Positions 20,648-30,287 of a stretch of 64,000 nucleotides of DNA are shown piece after piece. The stretch covers positions 1 through 64,000 of the forward strand of contig CAMYJO010000009.1 in NCBI GenBank assembly GCA_947258755.1, read 5' to 3'. The position numbers were made by a program, and so were the translations under genes. Origin of the DNA: an uncultured Gammaproteobacteria bacterium (GTDB lineage Bacteria; Pseudomonadota; Gammaproteobacteria; JAADHQ01). Within the stretch, counting starts at the first letter, position 1. The number at the start of each line of letters is the position of its first letter. A model generated the notes under the pieces. That model saw only the letters and a list, made by a program, of their open reading frames with translations, was not told the origin of the DNA and searched no databases.

Positions 20648-21712
20648 TTACGCAAGTGCTTCCTTGAGGCCGGGATGGACGAGCTGCCCAGCTTCAATGT
20701 TGATGCCTTTGAGCAATTCCTGCTGCCCTTTCCAGTGCCCGGATGCCAGTTGCAGGGTGTATGGCAGAATCGCTGCTGACAAGGCCTGTGATGCACTCCT
20801 CGGCACCGCGCCGGGCATATTACTCACACCAAAGTGTATCACTTCCTCATCCAGATAAGTGGGATCCTGGTAGTCTGTCGGCCTGATGGTCTCCACACAG
20901 CCGCCCTGATCGACCGATATATCAATAATAACACTTCTATTTTTCATGTTTTTAACCATGGCCCGACTGACGATATGCGGCGTCTTCGCGCCGGGAATCA
21001 GCACCGCACCGATGAGCAAATCGGCATCACAGACCGCCTCCTCGATCGCATCATGATACGGATATAGCGCGCTGACATTGTTACCTAGCTCACGTGCCTG
21101 CGATAATTTTTCGCGCAAGCGATCAAAGACCGTCACCCGTGCGCCGATGGCCGCCAGCATACCTGCGGCATTACTACCGGCGACACCGGCACCAATGACG
21201 ACTGCGTGACCACGCTCTGCCGCCGGAAGGCCGCCGAGTAATACGCCGCGGCCACCACTCGGTTGATGCAACAGGTGTGCGCCGACCTGGGCTGCAACAC
21301 GGCCGGCGATATCACTCATCGGCGCCAGTAACGGCAGACTGCCTTGCGCCTCGACTGTCTCGAAGGCGACAGCGGTCAGGCCAATATCCTGTAATTGTGT
21401 GGCCAGCTCTGGATTGGCTGCCAGGTGCAGAAAACAAAACAGTAAATGCCGCTGCTGTAATAGTTTGACTTCTTCACCCCAGGGCTCTTTGACCTTGATA
21501 ATCATATCTGCCTGCGCATAGACATCCGCAGCCGTTGGTACGATGCTGACTCCCAACTGCTGATATTGCTGATCGGTATAACCGCTCAATACGCCGGCAC
21601 CCTGCTCAAGCAGCAGATCATGGCCAGCGCGCACCAACTCTGCACAGGCCTCTGGCACTAGACCAACGCGGCCTTCGAGGATTTTATTTTCTTTCGGGAT
21701 TCCTATTTTCAT
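20648..21712 (-). CDS. ald: Alanine dehydrogenase
   Basis: A 354-residue NAD-dependent L-alanine dehydrogenase of the AlaDH/PNT family. The N-terminal signature MKIGIPKENKILEGRVGL and the NAD-binding VIGAGVAGSNAAGMLAAIGA (from about 170) are clear, and DISVDQGG marks the active site. It interconverts alanine with pyruvate and ammonia. In E. coli lrp stands between ftsK and trxB; here ald occupies that slot. It is somewhat shorter at the C-terminus than the usual 370 residues. Confidence 0.92.
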   Translation of the reverse strand: MKIGIPKENKILEGRVGLVPEACAELVRAGHDLLLEQGAGVLSGYTDQQYQQLGVSIVPTAADVYAQADMIIKVKEPWGEEVKLLQQRHLLFCFLHLAANPELATQLQDIGLTAVAFETVEAQGSLPLLAPMSDIAGRVAAQVGAHLLHQPSGGRGVLLGGLPAAERGHAVVIGAGVAGSNAAGMLAAIGARVTVFDRLREKLSQARELGNNVSALYPYHDAIEEAVCDADLLIGAVLIPGAKTPHIVSRAMVKNMKNRSVIIDISVDQGGCVETIRPTDYQDPTYLDEEVIHFGVSNMPGAVPRSASQALSAAILPYTLQLASGHWKGQQELLKGINIEAGQLVHPGLKEALA

Positions 21713-21859
21713 CGCGCAAAATATTCCAATATAGGTTAAAATCCGGGCCTGGTTTTATCGTCAACGATCTGACGATAATCCAGCAAAGCCAGTATATTTA
21801 ATAGCTGAACCTTTTTCGACTACATCAGTCGAATTTGGAACACATAAAGCCTTACATGA

Positions 21860-22831
<972 letters not shown>

Positions 22832-22861
22832 GCAACATTCATCTATTTGGTCTTTTAAATC

Positions 22862-22898
22862 GTGTCTTCGTGGTAAAAAAATATAACCACGAAGACAC
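22862..22898. repeat. Hairpin of the CCACGAAGACAC type behind trxB
   Basis: A 13-bp perfect inverted repeat (GTGTCTTCGTGGT / ACCACGAAGACAC) with an 11-base A/T-rich loop. Degenerate relatives lie at about 23068-23084 (ACCACGATGACACGAAG) and, inverted, at about 23219-23234 (GTCGTGCCTTCGTGG). There is no T-run directly after it, so it may be a dispersed repeat, a weak terminator, or both. Confidence 0.65.
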
Positions 22899-22972
22899 TA
22901 AGGAAGACAGAAAGTAACCTTCTCCTTATTTGCTACCCCCTGTCGCCTTGACAGGTATTCCGGTTTCGTGGG

Positions 22973-23006
22973 TTTCGTTTTTTCGCGGCCAAGGGCCGCT
23001 CCTACA
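22973..23006 (-). repeat. REP-like 34-bp element, copy A (inverted)
   Basis: An exact reverse complement of copy B at 23104-23137, separated from it by 97 bases. Its core is an internal palindrome, GCGGCC-AAG-GGCCGC, flanked by a TAGGAGC-type arm. This resembles the REP units of pseudomonads (GTAGGAGCGGGC...), and two facing copies form a BIME-like unit. It lies in the 535-base gap 22832-23366, which otherwise has no gene except the doubtful mini-ORF at 23283. Confidence 0.8.
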
Positions 23007-23103
23007 GGGTGTATCGTTTGCCAGGTATTTCTTAGAAGCTTCGTCACTTTATACAGATATTTTTCTACCACGATGACACGAAGAAACAACCTCCAAAGCA
23101 TTC

Positions 23104-23137
23104 TGTAGGAGCGGCCCTTGGCCGCGAAAAAACGAAA
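23104..23137 (+). repeat. REP-like 34-bp element, copy B
   Basis: Identical over 34 bases to the reverse complement of copy A. It begins TGTAGGAGCGGCCC and ends in an A-rich GCGAAAAAACGAAA. The two copies could pair into one long stem-loop of about 165 bases, or each could fold on its own. Confidence 0.8.
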
Positions 23138-23282
23138 TCAGAGGAAACCATGATATCAGCCAAGCCGTTTGGTATATATAGAATAAGGCAATGCTTACCC
23201 TCTATCTTTCTTCATGTCGTCGTGCCTTCGTGGTCATCACGGTTATACCGGTATACACTTTCTTGATAGAAGGAGCATACGA

Positions 23283-23333
23283 ATGACAGTACCCTTAGTC
23301 TTTAACGGTATTAATTCCTTCACAGTCAGTTAG
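23283..23333 (+). CDS. Possible 16-residue mini-ORF with strong Shine-Dalgarno
   Basis: AGGAG at 23271-23275 stands 7 bases before ATG 23283, one of the best ribosome-binding sites in the window. The frame that follows is only 16 codons (MTVPLVFNGINSF, ending TVS-stop). The next gene, at 23367, has a poor site of its own, so this could be a leader peptide or the relic of a lost gene. No homologue is recognised. Confidence 0.25.
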   Translation: MTVPLVFNGINSFTVS

Positions 23334-23366
23334 AATCTAGTTGAACTTATCAATACATGTATCAAC

Positions 23367-24512
23367 ATGGACATTAAACTACACCACAGCATTCTCGATA
23401 TCCCTAGCGCAGACTGGAACCGGGTACTGAACAGTCGCTACCCTTTCATGCGCCATGAATTCCTCGCAGCGCTAGAACAAAACCACTGCACCGGTGAGAA
23501 GTATGGATGGCTGGCCAGACATATTGCCGCCTACGAGGACGGCAAGCTGGTCGGCGTTCTTCCCATGTACGAAAAAGATAACTCCTACGGCGAGTTTGTG
23601 TTTGACTGGGCCTGGGCCGATGCCTATCAGCGCAACGGTCTTCCTTATTATCCTAAGTGGGTCATTGCCGCACCCTACACACCAGCCACAGGCCCCAGGA
23701 TTCTGGTGGATCCCGATCACGACTGGTCAAGTGTATCAACCAATCTGATCACCGCCCTACGCGAGATGGAAGGCAAGGCCGACATTTCCTCGATACATTT
23801 TTTATTTACCACAGAAAAAGAAACCCGGTTGCTACAGGATCAGGGTTACATGGCTCGTCTCGGTTGTCAGTTTCACTGGCATAATCAGGACTACCGGGAT
23901 TTTCAGGATTTTCTTGATACCTTCACTGCAAAAAAACGCAAGAATGTCAAACAGGAAAGAAAATACGCAGCGGCAGCAAAAGCCGATATAGAGATCATTC
24001 CCAGCAACCAGGCCAGCGAAGAACAACTGCTGGCGGTGGAACACTTCTATCGCAAGACCTTTGATGAAAAATGGGGAACCGCAACCCTGAACCTTGGCTT
24101 CTTTAAACAAATAGCCACAAGCATGGGGGAGCAAATGCTGTTGATTATGGCCAGGCGCCATGGCCGCTATATCGCCGGGGCGATCTGTTTTCAGGATGAA
24201 CATACATTGTATGGCCGCCATTGGGGTTGCATAGAAGACCATGCCCACCTGCATTTCGAACTCTGTTTCTACCAGGGCATCGAATATTGTATCCAGCAGG
24301 GCCTAAAGTCATTTGAACCCGGCGCGCAGGGTGAGCACAAAATCAGTCGTGGCTTTCTGCCGACAGCGACCTGGTCTGCACACTGGATTAAAGAACCGCG
24401 TTTCAGCACAGCGATACAACACTTCCTGCAACAGGAAACAGAAGGCATGCAAGACTATATACAAGCCATGCTGGAACGCAGCCCTTACAAAAATCCGCCA
24501 TTAACAAACTGA
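23367..24512 (+). CDS. FemAB/GNAT-like protein (DUF482, peptidogalycan biosynthesis family)
   Basis: A 381-residue protein of the PF04339 (FemAB_like) group. The start IPSADWNRVL, a PFMRHEFLAALE segment, the FVFDWAWADAY strand and KKRKNVKQERK are typical. These proteins have two GNAT-like folds; the substrate is unknown and a cell-wall peptide or lipid role is only inferred. No signal or membrane segment is seen. No Shine-Dalgarno sequence is evident before ATG 23367, and translation might be linked to the mini-ORF 33 bases upstream. Confidence 0.8.
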   Translation: MDIKLHHSILDIPSADWNRVLNSRYPFMRHEFLAALEQNHCTGEKYGWLARHIAAYEDGKLVGVLPMYEKDNSYGEFVFDWAWADAYQRNGLPYYPKWVIAAPYTPATGPRILVDPDHDWSSVSTNLITALREMEGKADISSIHFLFTTEKETRLLQDQGYMARLGCQFHWHNQDYRDFQDFLDTFTAKKRKNVKQERKYAAAAKADIEIIPSNQASEEQLLAVEHFYRKTFDEKWGTATLNLGFFKQIATSMGEQMLLIMARRHGRYIAGAICFQDEHTLYGRHWGCIEDHAHLHFELCFYQGIEYCIQQGLKSFEPGAQGEHKISRGFLPTATWSAHWIKEPRFSTAIQHFLQQETEGMQDYIQAMLERSPYKNPPLTN

Positions 24513-24515
24513 TTG

Positions 24516-24529
24516 TTAATCAATATCAA
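24516..24529. promoter_or_regulatory. Second, weaker FNR-like box
   Basis: TTAAT-CAAT-ATCAA differs by one base from the FNR consensus TTGAT-N4-ATCAA. Its centre is 44 bp (about four helical turns) upstream of the perfect box, so both would lie on the same DNA face. Confidence 0.4.
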
Positions 24530-24559
24530 CATATTGGTCGATACTGATATTTTCCTGTG

Positions 24560-24600
24560 TTGATCCAGATCAATATTTCATCCCCATTTATTCCTATACT
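24560..24600 (+). promoter_or_regulatory. FNR-type class II promoter (TTGATCCAGATCAA plus TATACT)
   Basis: A perfect FNR box TTGAT-CCAG-ATCAA occupies 24560-24573. A good -10 hexamer TATACT lies at 24595-24600. If transcription begins near 24608, the box centre is at -41.5, the standard class II FNR position. The transcript would run into the mini-ORF at 24660 and possibly on into aat. Confidence 0.6.
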
Positions 24601-24659
24601 GCAATTTCATCCCAGCGACCATAAACTCAAGGGGAATAGCGCATCGCGATGACAAGCTA

Positions 24660-24743
24660 ATGGCATCCAACCGCGCCAAGACCATCATGGTATTAATCGG
24701 CTTCATGTGTGTCATTATCATCCTGTCTAATATGCTGGCGTAA
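24660..24743 (+). CDS. Possible 27-residue single-helix membrane peptide
   Basis: Too short for the ORF track. The frame reads MASNRAKTIMVLIGF and continues with a hydrophobic helix to LSNMLA-stop: a basic head and one membrane span. It lies about 50 bases after the predicted start point of an FNR-type promoter. Small one-helix proteins often belong to terminal oxidases, and E. coli carries cydDC in the trxB-aat interval, but no homologue is recognised. The Shine-Dalgarno sequence is weak. The rest of 24513-24959 shows no supported gene. Confidence 0.35.
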   Translation: MASNRAKTIMVLIGFMCVIIILSNMLA

Positions 24744-24959
24744 TTTAAGCTGTATCAGCATCCTGAACAGGCATACAAAAGCTGTTCCTGCGCCCGGTGT
24801 TTTTGCACAAGGCGTAGCTTATACTGCGCATGACCTTGAGGAAATGATTCTGTCCCTGGAATAAGTTATTATTGCAACTCAGGTAAATGCCGGACTCAAC
24901 GAAAGCTCATTGACTCAAACCAAGCTGCGAATGACAAACCCTACAGATTATTTACGTCT

Positions 24960-25691
24960 ATGCCCGCCCCTTACTGGATAGAAGAAGACTGCCCGGATTA
25001 CCGCTTCCCTGATGTCAGCCTGTCGCTGACAGACCCTGATGGATTACTGGCCATCGGCGGCGACCTGTCGCAGGCGCGTCTGCTCAGCGCCTATCAATCC
25101 GGCGTTTTCCCCTGGTATTCAGCAGGACAACCTATTTTGTGGTGGTCGCCTGACCCGCGTTTTGTGTTATTCCCTGAGCATCTGAAAGTCTCACGGAGCC
25201 TACGCAAGACCCTACGCAAACAACTCTTTTCATTAACCATCAATAAAGATTTCGATGCCGTCATCAAGGCCTGCTCACATACGGAAAGACCAGGGCAAGA
25301 TGGCACCTGGATTACCGATAAAATGTATCGCGCCTATGTCGATCTTCACAAGGCTGGCTTTGCGCACTCCGTAGAGGCCTGGCAAGATGGGCGTCTGGTC
25401 GGTGGCCTTTACGGCGTCGCCATCGGAGGCGTTTTTTTTGGTGAGTCGATGTTCAGTCTCGAAACAGATGCATCAAAGGTAGCTTTCGCTTGCTTTGTCA
25501 GACATATCCACAAACTGGGTTTTAAGCTCATTGATTGTCAGGTCTATACACGCCATTTACACAGCCTCGGTGCCGAACCTATTTCCCGCATGCAGTTTAT
25601 ACAACTATTGAAGCAGCATTGCACAACGAAACGTGAGCCGATCCTATTACCCACGGGTAACATCGAATGCAACTTCGACTCATCGCTATAG
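24960..25691 (+). CDS. aat: Leucyl/phenylalanyl-tRNA--protein transferase
   Basis: A 243-residue L/F-transferase with the family core GLLAIGGDLS, GVFPWYSAGQPILWWSPDPR and GGLYGVAIGGVFFGESMFS. It adds Leu or Phe to N-terminal Arg/Lys, creating primary destabilising residues read by ClpS. It stands two genes ahead of infA and clpA, keeping the N-degron genes together. The start MPAPYWIE is usual for the family. Confidence 0.95.
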   Translation: MPAPYWIEEDCPDYRFPDVSLSLTDPDGLLAIGGDLSQARLLSAYQSGVFPWYSAGQPILWWSPDPRFVLFPEHLKVSRSLRKTLRKQLFSLTINKDFDAVIKACSHTERPGQDGTWITDKMYRAYVDLHKAGFAHSVEAWQDGRLVGGLYGVAIGGVFFGESMFSLETDASKVAFACFVRHIHKLGFKLIDCQVYTRHLHSLGAEPISRMQFIQLLKQHCTTKREPILLPTGNIECNFDSSL

Positions 25692-25781
25692 GCCGCTTGC
25701 ATGACATAGCGTATTGCTTCCCCGACCAATCTGGCGCAAAATAGTCTTCATTCCGGTTTATAAACCGAATTAGCACTTTCC

Positions 25782-26522
25782 ATGAATAAACAAAACTCGC
25801 ACTCTGACAAGCCCGACAATCCCGAGCAGCTACGCCTGTCTTTTTATTCGACGCCGACACATGATTGCAGCTACCTTGATGACCGTCAGGCCATCACGCT
25901 ATTCGCTGATCCACAGGCCGAACTGGATAACCATATCTACTCGACCCTGTCGCAATATGGCTTCCGCCGTAGCGGCAAGCATATCTATCGTCCATCCTGC
26001 CCAAGCTGCAATGCCTGCATCCCGATCAGGGTACCGGTCAATGACTTTGCCCCCAAACGCAGCCATAAACGTGTCTGGCGCGCCAATCAGGATATTGTCG
26101 TAGATATGCATGGAGCCGAATTCAGACAGGAACAGCATGCGCTCTATGTTAAATATATTCAGGCACGCCACCCCGATGGCGGCATGAATGATCCAGACCC
26201 TGATAAATATATGGAATTTTTGACCAGTGAGTGGAGTGTCACCCGCTTCATGGAATTTCGCCTCGACAAGCAACTGGTGGCCGTTGCCGTCCTCGACCAG
26301 CTCGAAGACGGTTATTCCGCCGTCTATACCTTTTTTGACCCAGACCTGCCACAACGCAGCCTCGGCACCCTGGGAATCCTATGGAGCATTGAATTTACCC
26401 GCAAACTACAGCTGGAATGGCTATACCTCGGCTATCTGATCAAGGAAAGCCCGAAAATGCGTTATAAAACCCAATTTCAGCCCCAACAGGGCTTTATAAA
26501 TGGTCAATGGGGTTATATTTAA
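25782..26522 (+). CDS. bpt: Aspartate/glutamate leucyltransferase Bpt
   Basis: A 246-residue member of the bacterial ATE1-like leucyltransferases. The N-terminal part has CSYLDDRQA and the CPSCNAC motif (RPSCPSCNACIPIRV), and the C-terminal GNAT-like half includes YLGYLIKESPKMRYK. It transfers Leu to N-terminal Asp/Glu, so with Aat it completes the bacterial N-degron route to ClpS/ClpAP. It was long annotated as arginyl-transferase. Confidence 0.93.
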   Translation: MNKQNSHSDKPDNPEQLRLSFYSTPTHDCSYLDDRQAITLFADPQAELDNHIYSTLSQYGFRRSGKHIYRPSCPSCNACIPIRVPVNDFAPKRSHKRVWRANQDIVVDMHGAEFRQEQHALYVKYIQARHPDGGMNDPDPDKYMEFLTSEWSVTRFMEFRLDKQLVAVAVLDQLEDGYSAVYTFFDPDLPQRSLGTLGILWSIEFTRKLQLEWLYLGYLIKESPKMRYKTQFQPQQGFINGQWGYI

Positions 26523-26705
26523 ATTATTGTTTTTATTGTTTTTTAATCTATTTCCCCACCTATCTGTGCTGCCTGCCCAGGATTTTAAAGAAATTGTCAT
26601 AATTGACCGCTAATATGGTCAGGACCGTGATTTATATCAATTCACGGATACATATTAGGCTCTATACTTAAATTAGAGTAAAAAACCAGCACCAAGGAGC
26701 GCACT

Positions 26706-26942
26706 ATGTTGAGCTTCATCTACAATCTGGCGAGCAGCTTTGAATCATCACATGGTCTACGGCCCAACCTCCTCTATTTAAACCAGTCCCATCTGCGCTA
26801 TCTGGCGGAAGGATTCGGCAATGATTATGACCTGTTTCAGATTAAGAACATGCTGCAAATGGAAATCATTATCGATAATGAGGCTGTACACCCACATGTG
26901 GCCTGGACGCGGATAGCCGATAGAAAGGCGGCCAACTTCTAA
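26706..26942 (+). CDS. Conserved-looking small hypothetical protein
   Basis: A 78-residue soluble protein with a strong AAGGAG Shine-Dalgarno sequence before ATG. It opens MLSFIYNLASSFE and has a helical SHLRYLAEGFG segment. It has no cysteine, signal or membrane span. I do not recognise a named family. Its codon use and ribosome-binding site look genuine, and it lies between bpt and infA. Confidence 0.6.
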   Translation: MLSFIYNLASSFESSHGLRPNLLYLNQSHLRYLAEGFGNDYDLFQIKNMLQMEIIIDNEAVHPHVAWTRIADRKAANF

Positions 26943-27119
26943 GTCAGGCCGATTTATGACAGTAGCGGCATATGTCCGCCCCCGACACCCGGTTTTGCCC
27001 TGATATGGGCAAAACGACCTTTTCCACTCCCGTAAAAAATTTGACCGTGATTCGCTACATTTCGCGCGCAGTTTAGCGTACAATACGCCGCTGTGTTAAA
27101 CGATGTAGGTAAAGTCTGA

Positions 27120-27338
27120 ATGGCCAAAGAAGATAGTATAGAAATGCAGGGAACGGTGGTTGATACCCTGCCCAATACAACATTCCGGGTTGAACTGGAA
27201 AACGGGCATATAGTCACGGCCCATATCTCGGGGAAAATGCGTAAGAATTATATCCGTATCCTGACCGGCGATACCGTGACCGTACAACTAACGCCTTATG
27301 ATCTCAGCAAGGGCAGGATTGTCTACCGCGCTCGATAA
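27120..27338 (+). CDS. infA: Translation initiation factor IF-1
   Basis: A 72-residue S1/OB-fold protein, colinear with E. coli IF-1 ([46 protein letters not shown]). It binds the ribosomal A site during initiation. It converges on clpA, with 27 bases between the stop codons, in the common aat...infA-clpA neighbourhood. Confidence 0.97.
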   Translation: MAKEDSIEMQGTVVDTLPNTTFRVELENGHIVTAHISGKMRKNYIRILTGDTVTVQLTPYDLSKGRIVYRAR

Positions 27339-27365
27339 CACCCCTCTCCACTAAATAGCCAGCGT

Positions 27366-29627
27366 TCAGCTTTCCAGCAGTTCCTCATTTTCATATTCGA
27401 GTACCAGATCATCATTTTCAACGGTCACAAGAATATGTCCGCCTTGCGCAAGTTTGCCAAATAATAATTCTTCTGCCAGTGGCTTTTTAACATGTTCACT
27501 GATCAGGCGCGCCATCGGCCTGGCCCCCATGTGCGGATCATAACCATGTTCGGCGATCCATTCACGTGCCTTCATATCAATATCGATGGTAACTTTTTTC
27601 TGTTCCAATTGCGCTTCAAGCTCGATAATGAATTTATCGACGACATTGCCGATATGTTTTCTGTCGAGTGACTGGAATTGAATGATCGCGTCCAGTCGAT
27701 TTCGGAACTCCGGCGTAAACGCCTTTTTGATCGCTTCCAGACCGTCACTGGAATGATCCTGACGGCTGAAGCCTATAGACTCGCGGCTAATCCTGTCAGC
27801 GCCTGCATTGGTGGTCATGACCAGAACGACATTACGGAAATCGGCACTGCGGCCATTATTGTCCGTCAGCGTACCGTGATCCATAACCTGCAATAACAGA
27901 TTAAATACATCCGGATGGGCCTTTTCAATTTCATCCAACAAAAGAACAGCATGTGGGTGCTTGATAACAGCGTCGGTTAATAGTCCGCCCTGATCAAAAC
28001 CGACATAACCTGGCGGCGCACCGATCAAACGTGAAACGGTATGACGTTCCATGTATTCGGACATGTCAAAACGGATCAGTTCAATGCCCATAATCATGGC
28101 CAACTGACGTGTTACCTCGGTCTTGCCCACACCCGTGGGTCCTGCAAACAAGAAAGAACCGATTGGTTTTTCTATATTCCCCAGGCCCGAACGCGACATC
28201 TTGATAGCGGAAGACAGGGCTTCGATGGCATTGTCCTGCCCATACACAACCAGTTTCAGATCGCGCTCCAGATTTTTCATCGCATCCAGATCAGTAGCGG
28301 ATACACTCTTTGGTGGTATCCGTGCAATCTTGGCAATAATATTTTCAATGTCAGCAACGCCGATAGTCTTCTTACGTTTCGAAGGTGGCTTCAGTTGCAT
28401 GTTGGCACCCGCTTCGTCAATGACATCAATCGCCTTGTCCGGCAGGTGCCTGTCGTTAATGTAACGTTCGGATAATTCAACAGCCACACGTAAAGCCTTT
28501 GGAGAGTATTTGATCTTGTGATGCTCTTCAAAGCGGCTCTTAAGCCCCTTCAGGATCTTGATCGCATCTTCGACACTTGGCTCCTCAACATCAATCTTTT
28601 GGAAACGCCTGGCCAAAGCCCTGTCCTTTTCAAATATGCCACGGTATTCCTGGTAGGTCGTAGAGCCAATACATTTGAGCTGACCGTTTGCCAACATGGG
28701 CTTGATCAGATTGGAGGCATCCATGACACCACCGCTGGCGGAACCTGCACCGATGATGGTATGAATTTCGTCAATAAACAAAACAGCACCCGGCTCCTTT
28801 TTAAGCTGCGCCAGTACCGCTTTCAGACGTTTCTCAAAGTCCCCGCGATATTTTGTTCCCGCTACCAGGGCACCCAAATCCAGCGAGTAGATGGTGCTGT
28901 CTGCCAATACCTCGGGAACTTCTTCATCCACGATCATCTTGGCAAGACCTTCGGCGATAGCCGTCTTACCAACACCGGCCTCACCAACCAGGATCGGATT
29001 GTTCTTGCGTCGCCGACAAAGAATCTGCACGGTCCTTTCAATCTCGGCTTCACGCCCAATCAACGGATCGATCTTGCCCTGCATCGCCAGCTGGTTTAGA
29101 TTTTCTGCAAACGATTCCAGAGCCGATTTACTGCTCTCTTGAACCTGAGTTTCTTCCTCAACCAGATCATCGCTACTGCCAGTGCCATCTTCCCCAATTT
29201 TGGAAATGCCATGTGATATATAATTGACCACATCCAGCCTGGAGATATTTTGCTTGTTAAGGAAATAAACAGCCTGCGACTCCTGCTCACTATAAATAGC
29301 TACCAGGACATTAGCGCCCGTCACTTCGTCATGCCCCGAGGATTGCACATGTAGCACGGCACGTTGTAAGACACGTTGAAAGCCCAGGGTCGGTTGGGTC
29401 TCGCGTAAATCGTTGGGCCCTAGTAGTGGTGTCGTTTCTTCGAGAAAATTATTCAGTTCGGATTTCAGTTGCTCAAGATCAGCTCCACATGCGCGCAGCA
29501 CTTCGGCGGCAGTTGGATTATCCGTCAGGGATAACAGCAGGTGTTCGACTGTCATGAATTCATAGCGTTTCTCTCGGGCCTCATTAAAGGCCTGGTTAAG
29601 AGTAAATTCAAGTTCTTTGCTTAGCAT
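27366..29627 (-). CDS. clpA: ATP-dependent Clp protease ATP-binding subunit ClpA
   Basis: A 753-residue class I Clp/Hsp100 ATPase. It has an N-terminal repeat domain (1-145) that docks ClpS, D1 with Walker A GEAGVGKTAIAE (about 215), and D2 with GPTGVGKTEVTRQL (about 495). The ClpP-binding loop is IGFSRQ-like. It unfolds substrates for ClpP; clpP is not in this window. It is read behind clpS with a 21-base gap. Confidence 0.96.
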   Translation of the reverse strand: MLSKELEFTLNQAFNEAREKRYEFMTVEHLLLSLTDNPTAAEVLRACGADLEQLKSELNNFLEETTPLLGPNDLRETQPTLGFQRVLQRAVLHVQSSGHDEVTGANVLVAIYSEQESQAVYFLNKQNISRLDVVNYISHGISKIGEDGTGSSDDLVEEETQVQESSKSALESFAENLNQLAMQGKIDPLIGREAEIERTVQILCRRRKNNPILVGEAGVGKTAIAEGLAKMIVDEEVPEVLADSTIYSLDLGALVAGTKYRGDFEKRLKAVLAQLKKEPGAVLFIDEIHTIIGAGSASGGVMDASNLIKPMLANGQLKCIGSTTYQEYRGIFEKDRALARRFQKIDVEEPSVEDAIKILKGLKSRFEEHHKIKYSPKALRVAVELSERYINDRHLPDKAIDVIDEAGANMQLKPPSKRKKTIGVADIENIIAKIARIPPKSVSATDLDAMKNLERDLKLVVYGQDNAIEALSSAIKMSRSGLGNIEKPIGSFLFAGPTGVGKTEVTRQLAMIMGIELIRFDMSEYMERHTVSRLIGAPPGYVGFDQGGLLTDAVIKHPHAVLLLDEIEKAHPDVFNLLLQVMDHGTLTDNNGRSADFRNVVLVMTTNAGADRISRESIGFSRQDHSSDGLEAIKKAFTPEFRNRLDAIIQFQSLDRKHIGNVVDKFIIELEAQLEQKKVTIDIDMKAREWIAEHGYDPHMGARPMARLISEHVKKPLAEELLFGKLAQGGHILVTVENDDLVLEYENEELLES

Positions 29628-29648
29628 AACCGCACCACCACTATAATA

Positions 29649-29969
29649 TCAGGCTGTCTCCATTGCACATAACAATGGATGTTGATGAGTTCGAGAAAAT
29701 TCATTCACCTGGGCTACCTTGGTTTCAGCAATATCTCTAGTAAATAAACCGCAAACACCTTTACCGCGGGTGTGCACATGCAACATGACCTGTGTCGCCT
29801 TTTCCCTGTTCATGGAAAAGAACTTTTCCAGTATCTGCACAACAAACTCCATAGGAGTATAATCGTCATTATGGATGATGACTTTATACATAGGAGGCAC
29901 TTTTGTCTCTGGTCGTGCCTCTTCCAGGGCCAGGTCATCACCTGATGATGTTTTTTTAATATTACTCAT
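29649..29969 (-). CDS. clpS: ClpS, N-recognin adaptor for ClpA
   Basis: A 106-residue adaptor from the chosen start MSNIKKTSS; the track ORF runs 22 codons further upstream without family similarity. The core has the N-degron pocket signature [17 protein letters not shown] and the HxxGKGVCG-like stretch ([17 protein letters not shown]). It delivers proteins with N-terminal Leu, Phe, Tyr or Trp to ClpAP, matching Aat and Bpt encoded 3.5-4.5 kb away. Confidence 0.95.
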   Translation of the reverse strand: MSNIKKTSSGDDLALEEARPETKVPPMYKVIIHNDDYTPMEFVVQILEKFFSMNREKATQVMLHVHTRGKGVCGLFTRDIAETKVAQVNEFSRTHQHPLLCAMETA

Positions 29970-30124
29970 ATCTATAATTCTAATACAATTTTTCCAGTTT
30001 TCACGATCTTGGCCGAGGGTGATATCTCTCAGCAACTCATCAACTGATCATAGCAGATATGGGGTGCTGAGATAATGCAACCTATTTGACCTTATATTAT
30101 CAAAGGTTAAATACAAATTAATAC

Positions 30125-30152
30125 TTGACTAATTTACTGCGAGGAATAAAGT
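30125..30152 (+). promoter_or_regulatory. Candidate cspD promoter
   Basis: TTGACT is followed after 16 bases by TAAAGT, about 136 bases before cspD. The match is moderate. The implied long 5' leader is usual for cold-shock genes. The 318-base clpS-cspD gap otherwise holds no gene. Confidence 0.35.
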
Positions 30153-30287
30153 GTACTGGCAGGCTCGCAAAACAATAATAATATTCCTGTTGGAGAACAT
30201 GGTGTCGACATGCTCTCATTTCAAGCTCGACGCCATCATTTATGGAAAGGCTATAGCCTAATAGAAACAACAAGAGGTAGGAGTCAA

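Noticed and set aside
24744-24863. An open frame reading VPAPGVFAQGVAYTAHDLEEM behind the FNR-linked mini-ORF.
   Set aside because: Protein-like, but there is no start codon or ribosome-binding site and no family is recognised; it might be a relic, but the evidence is too thin to list as a gene.
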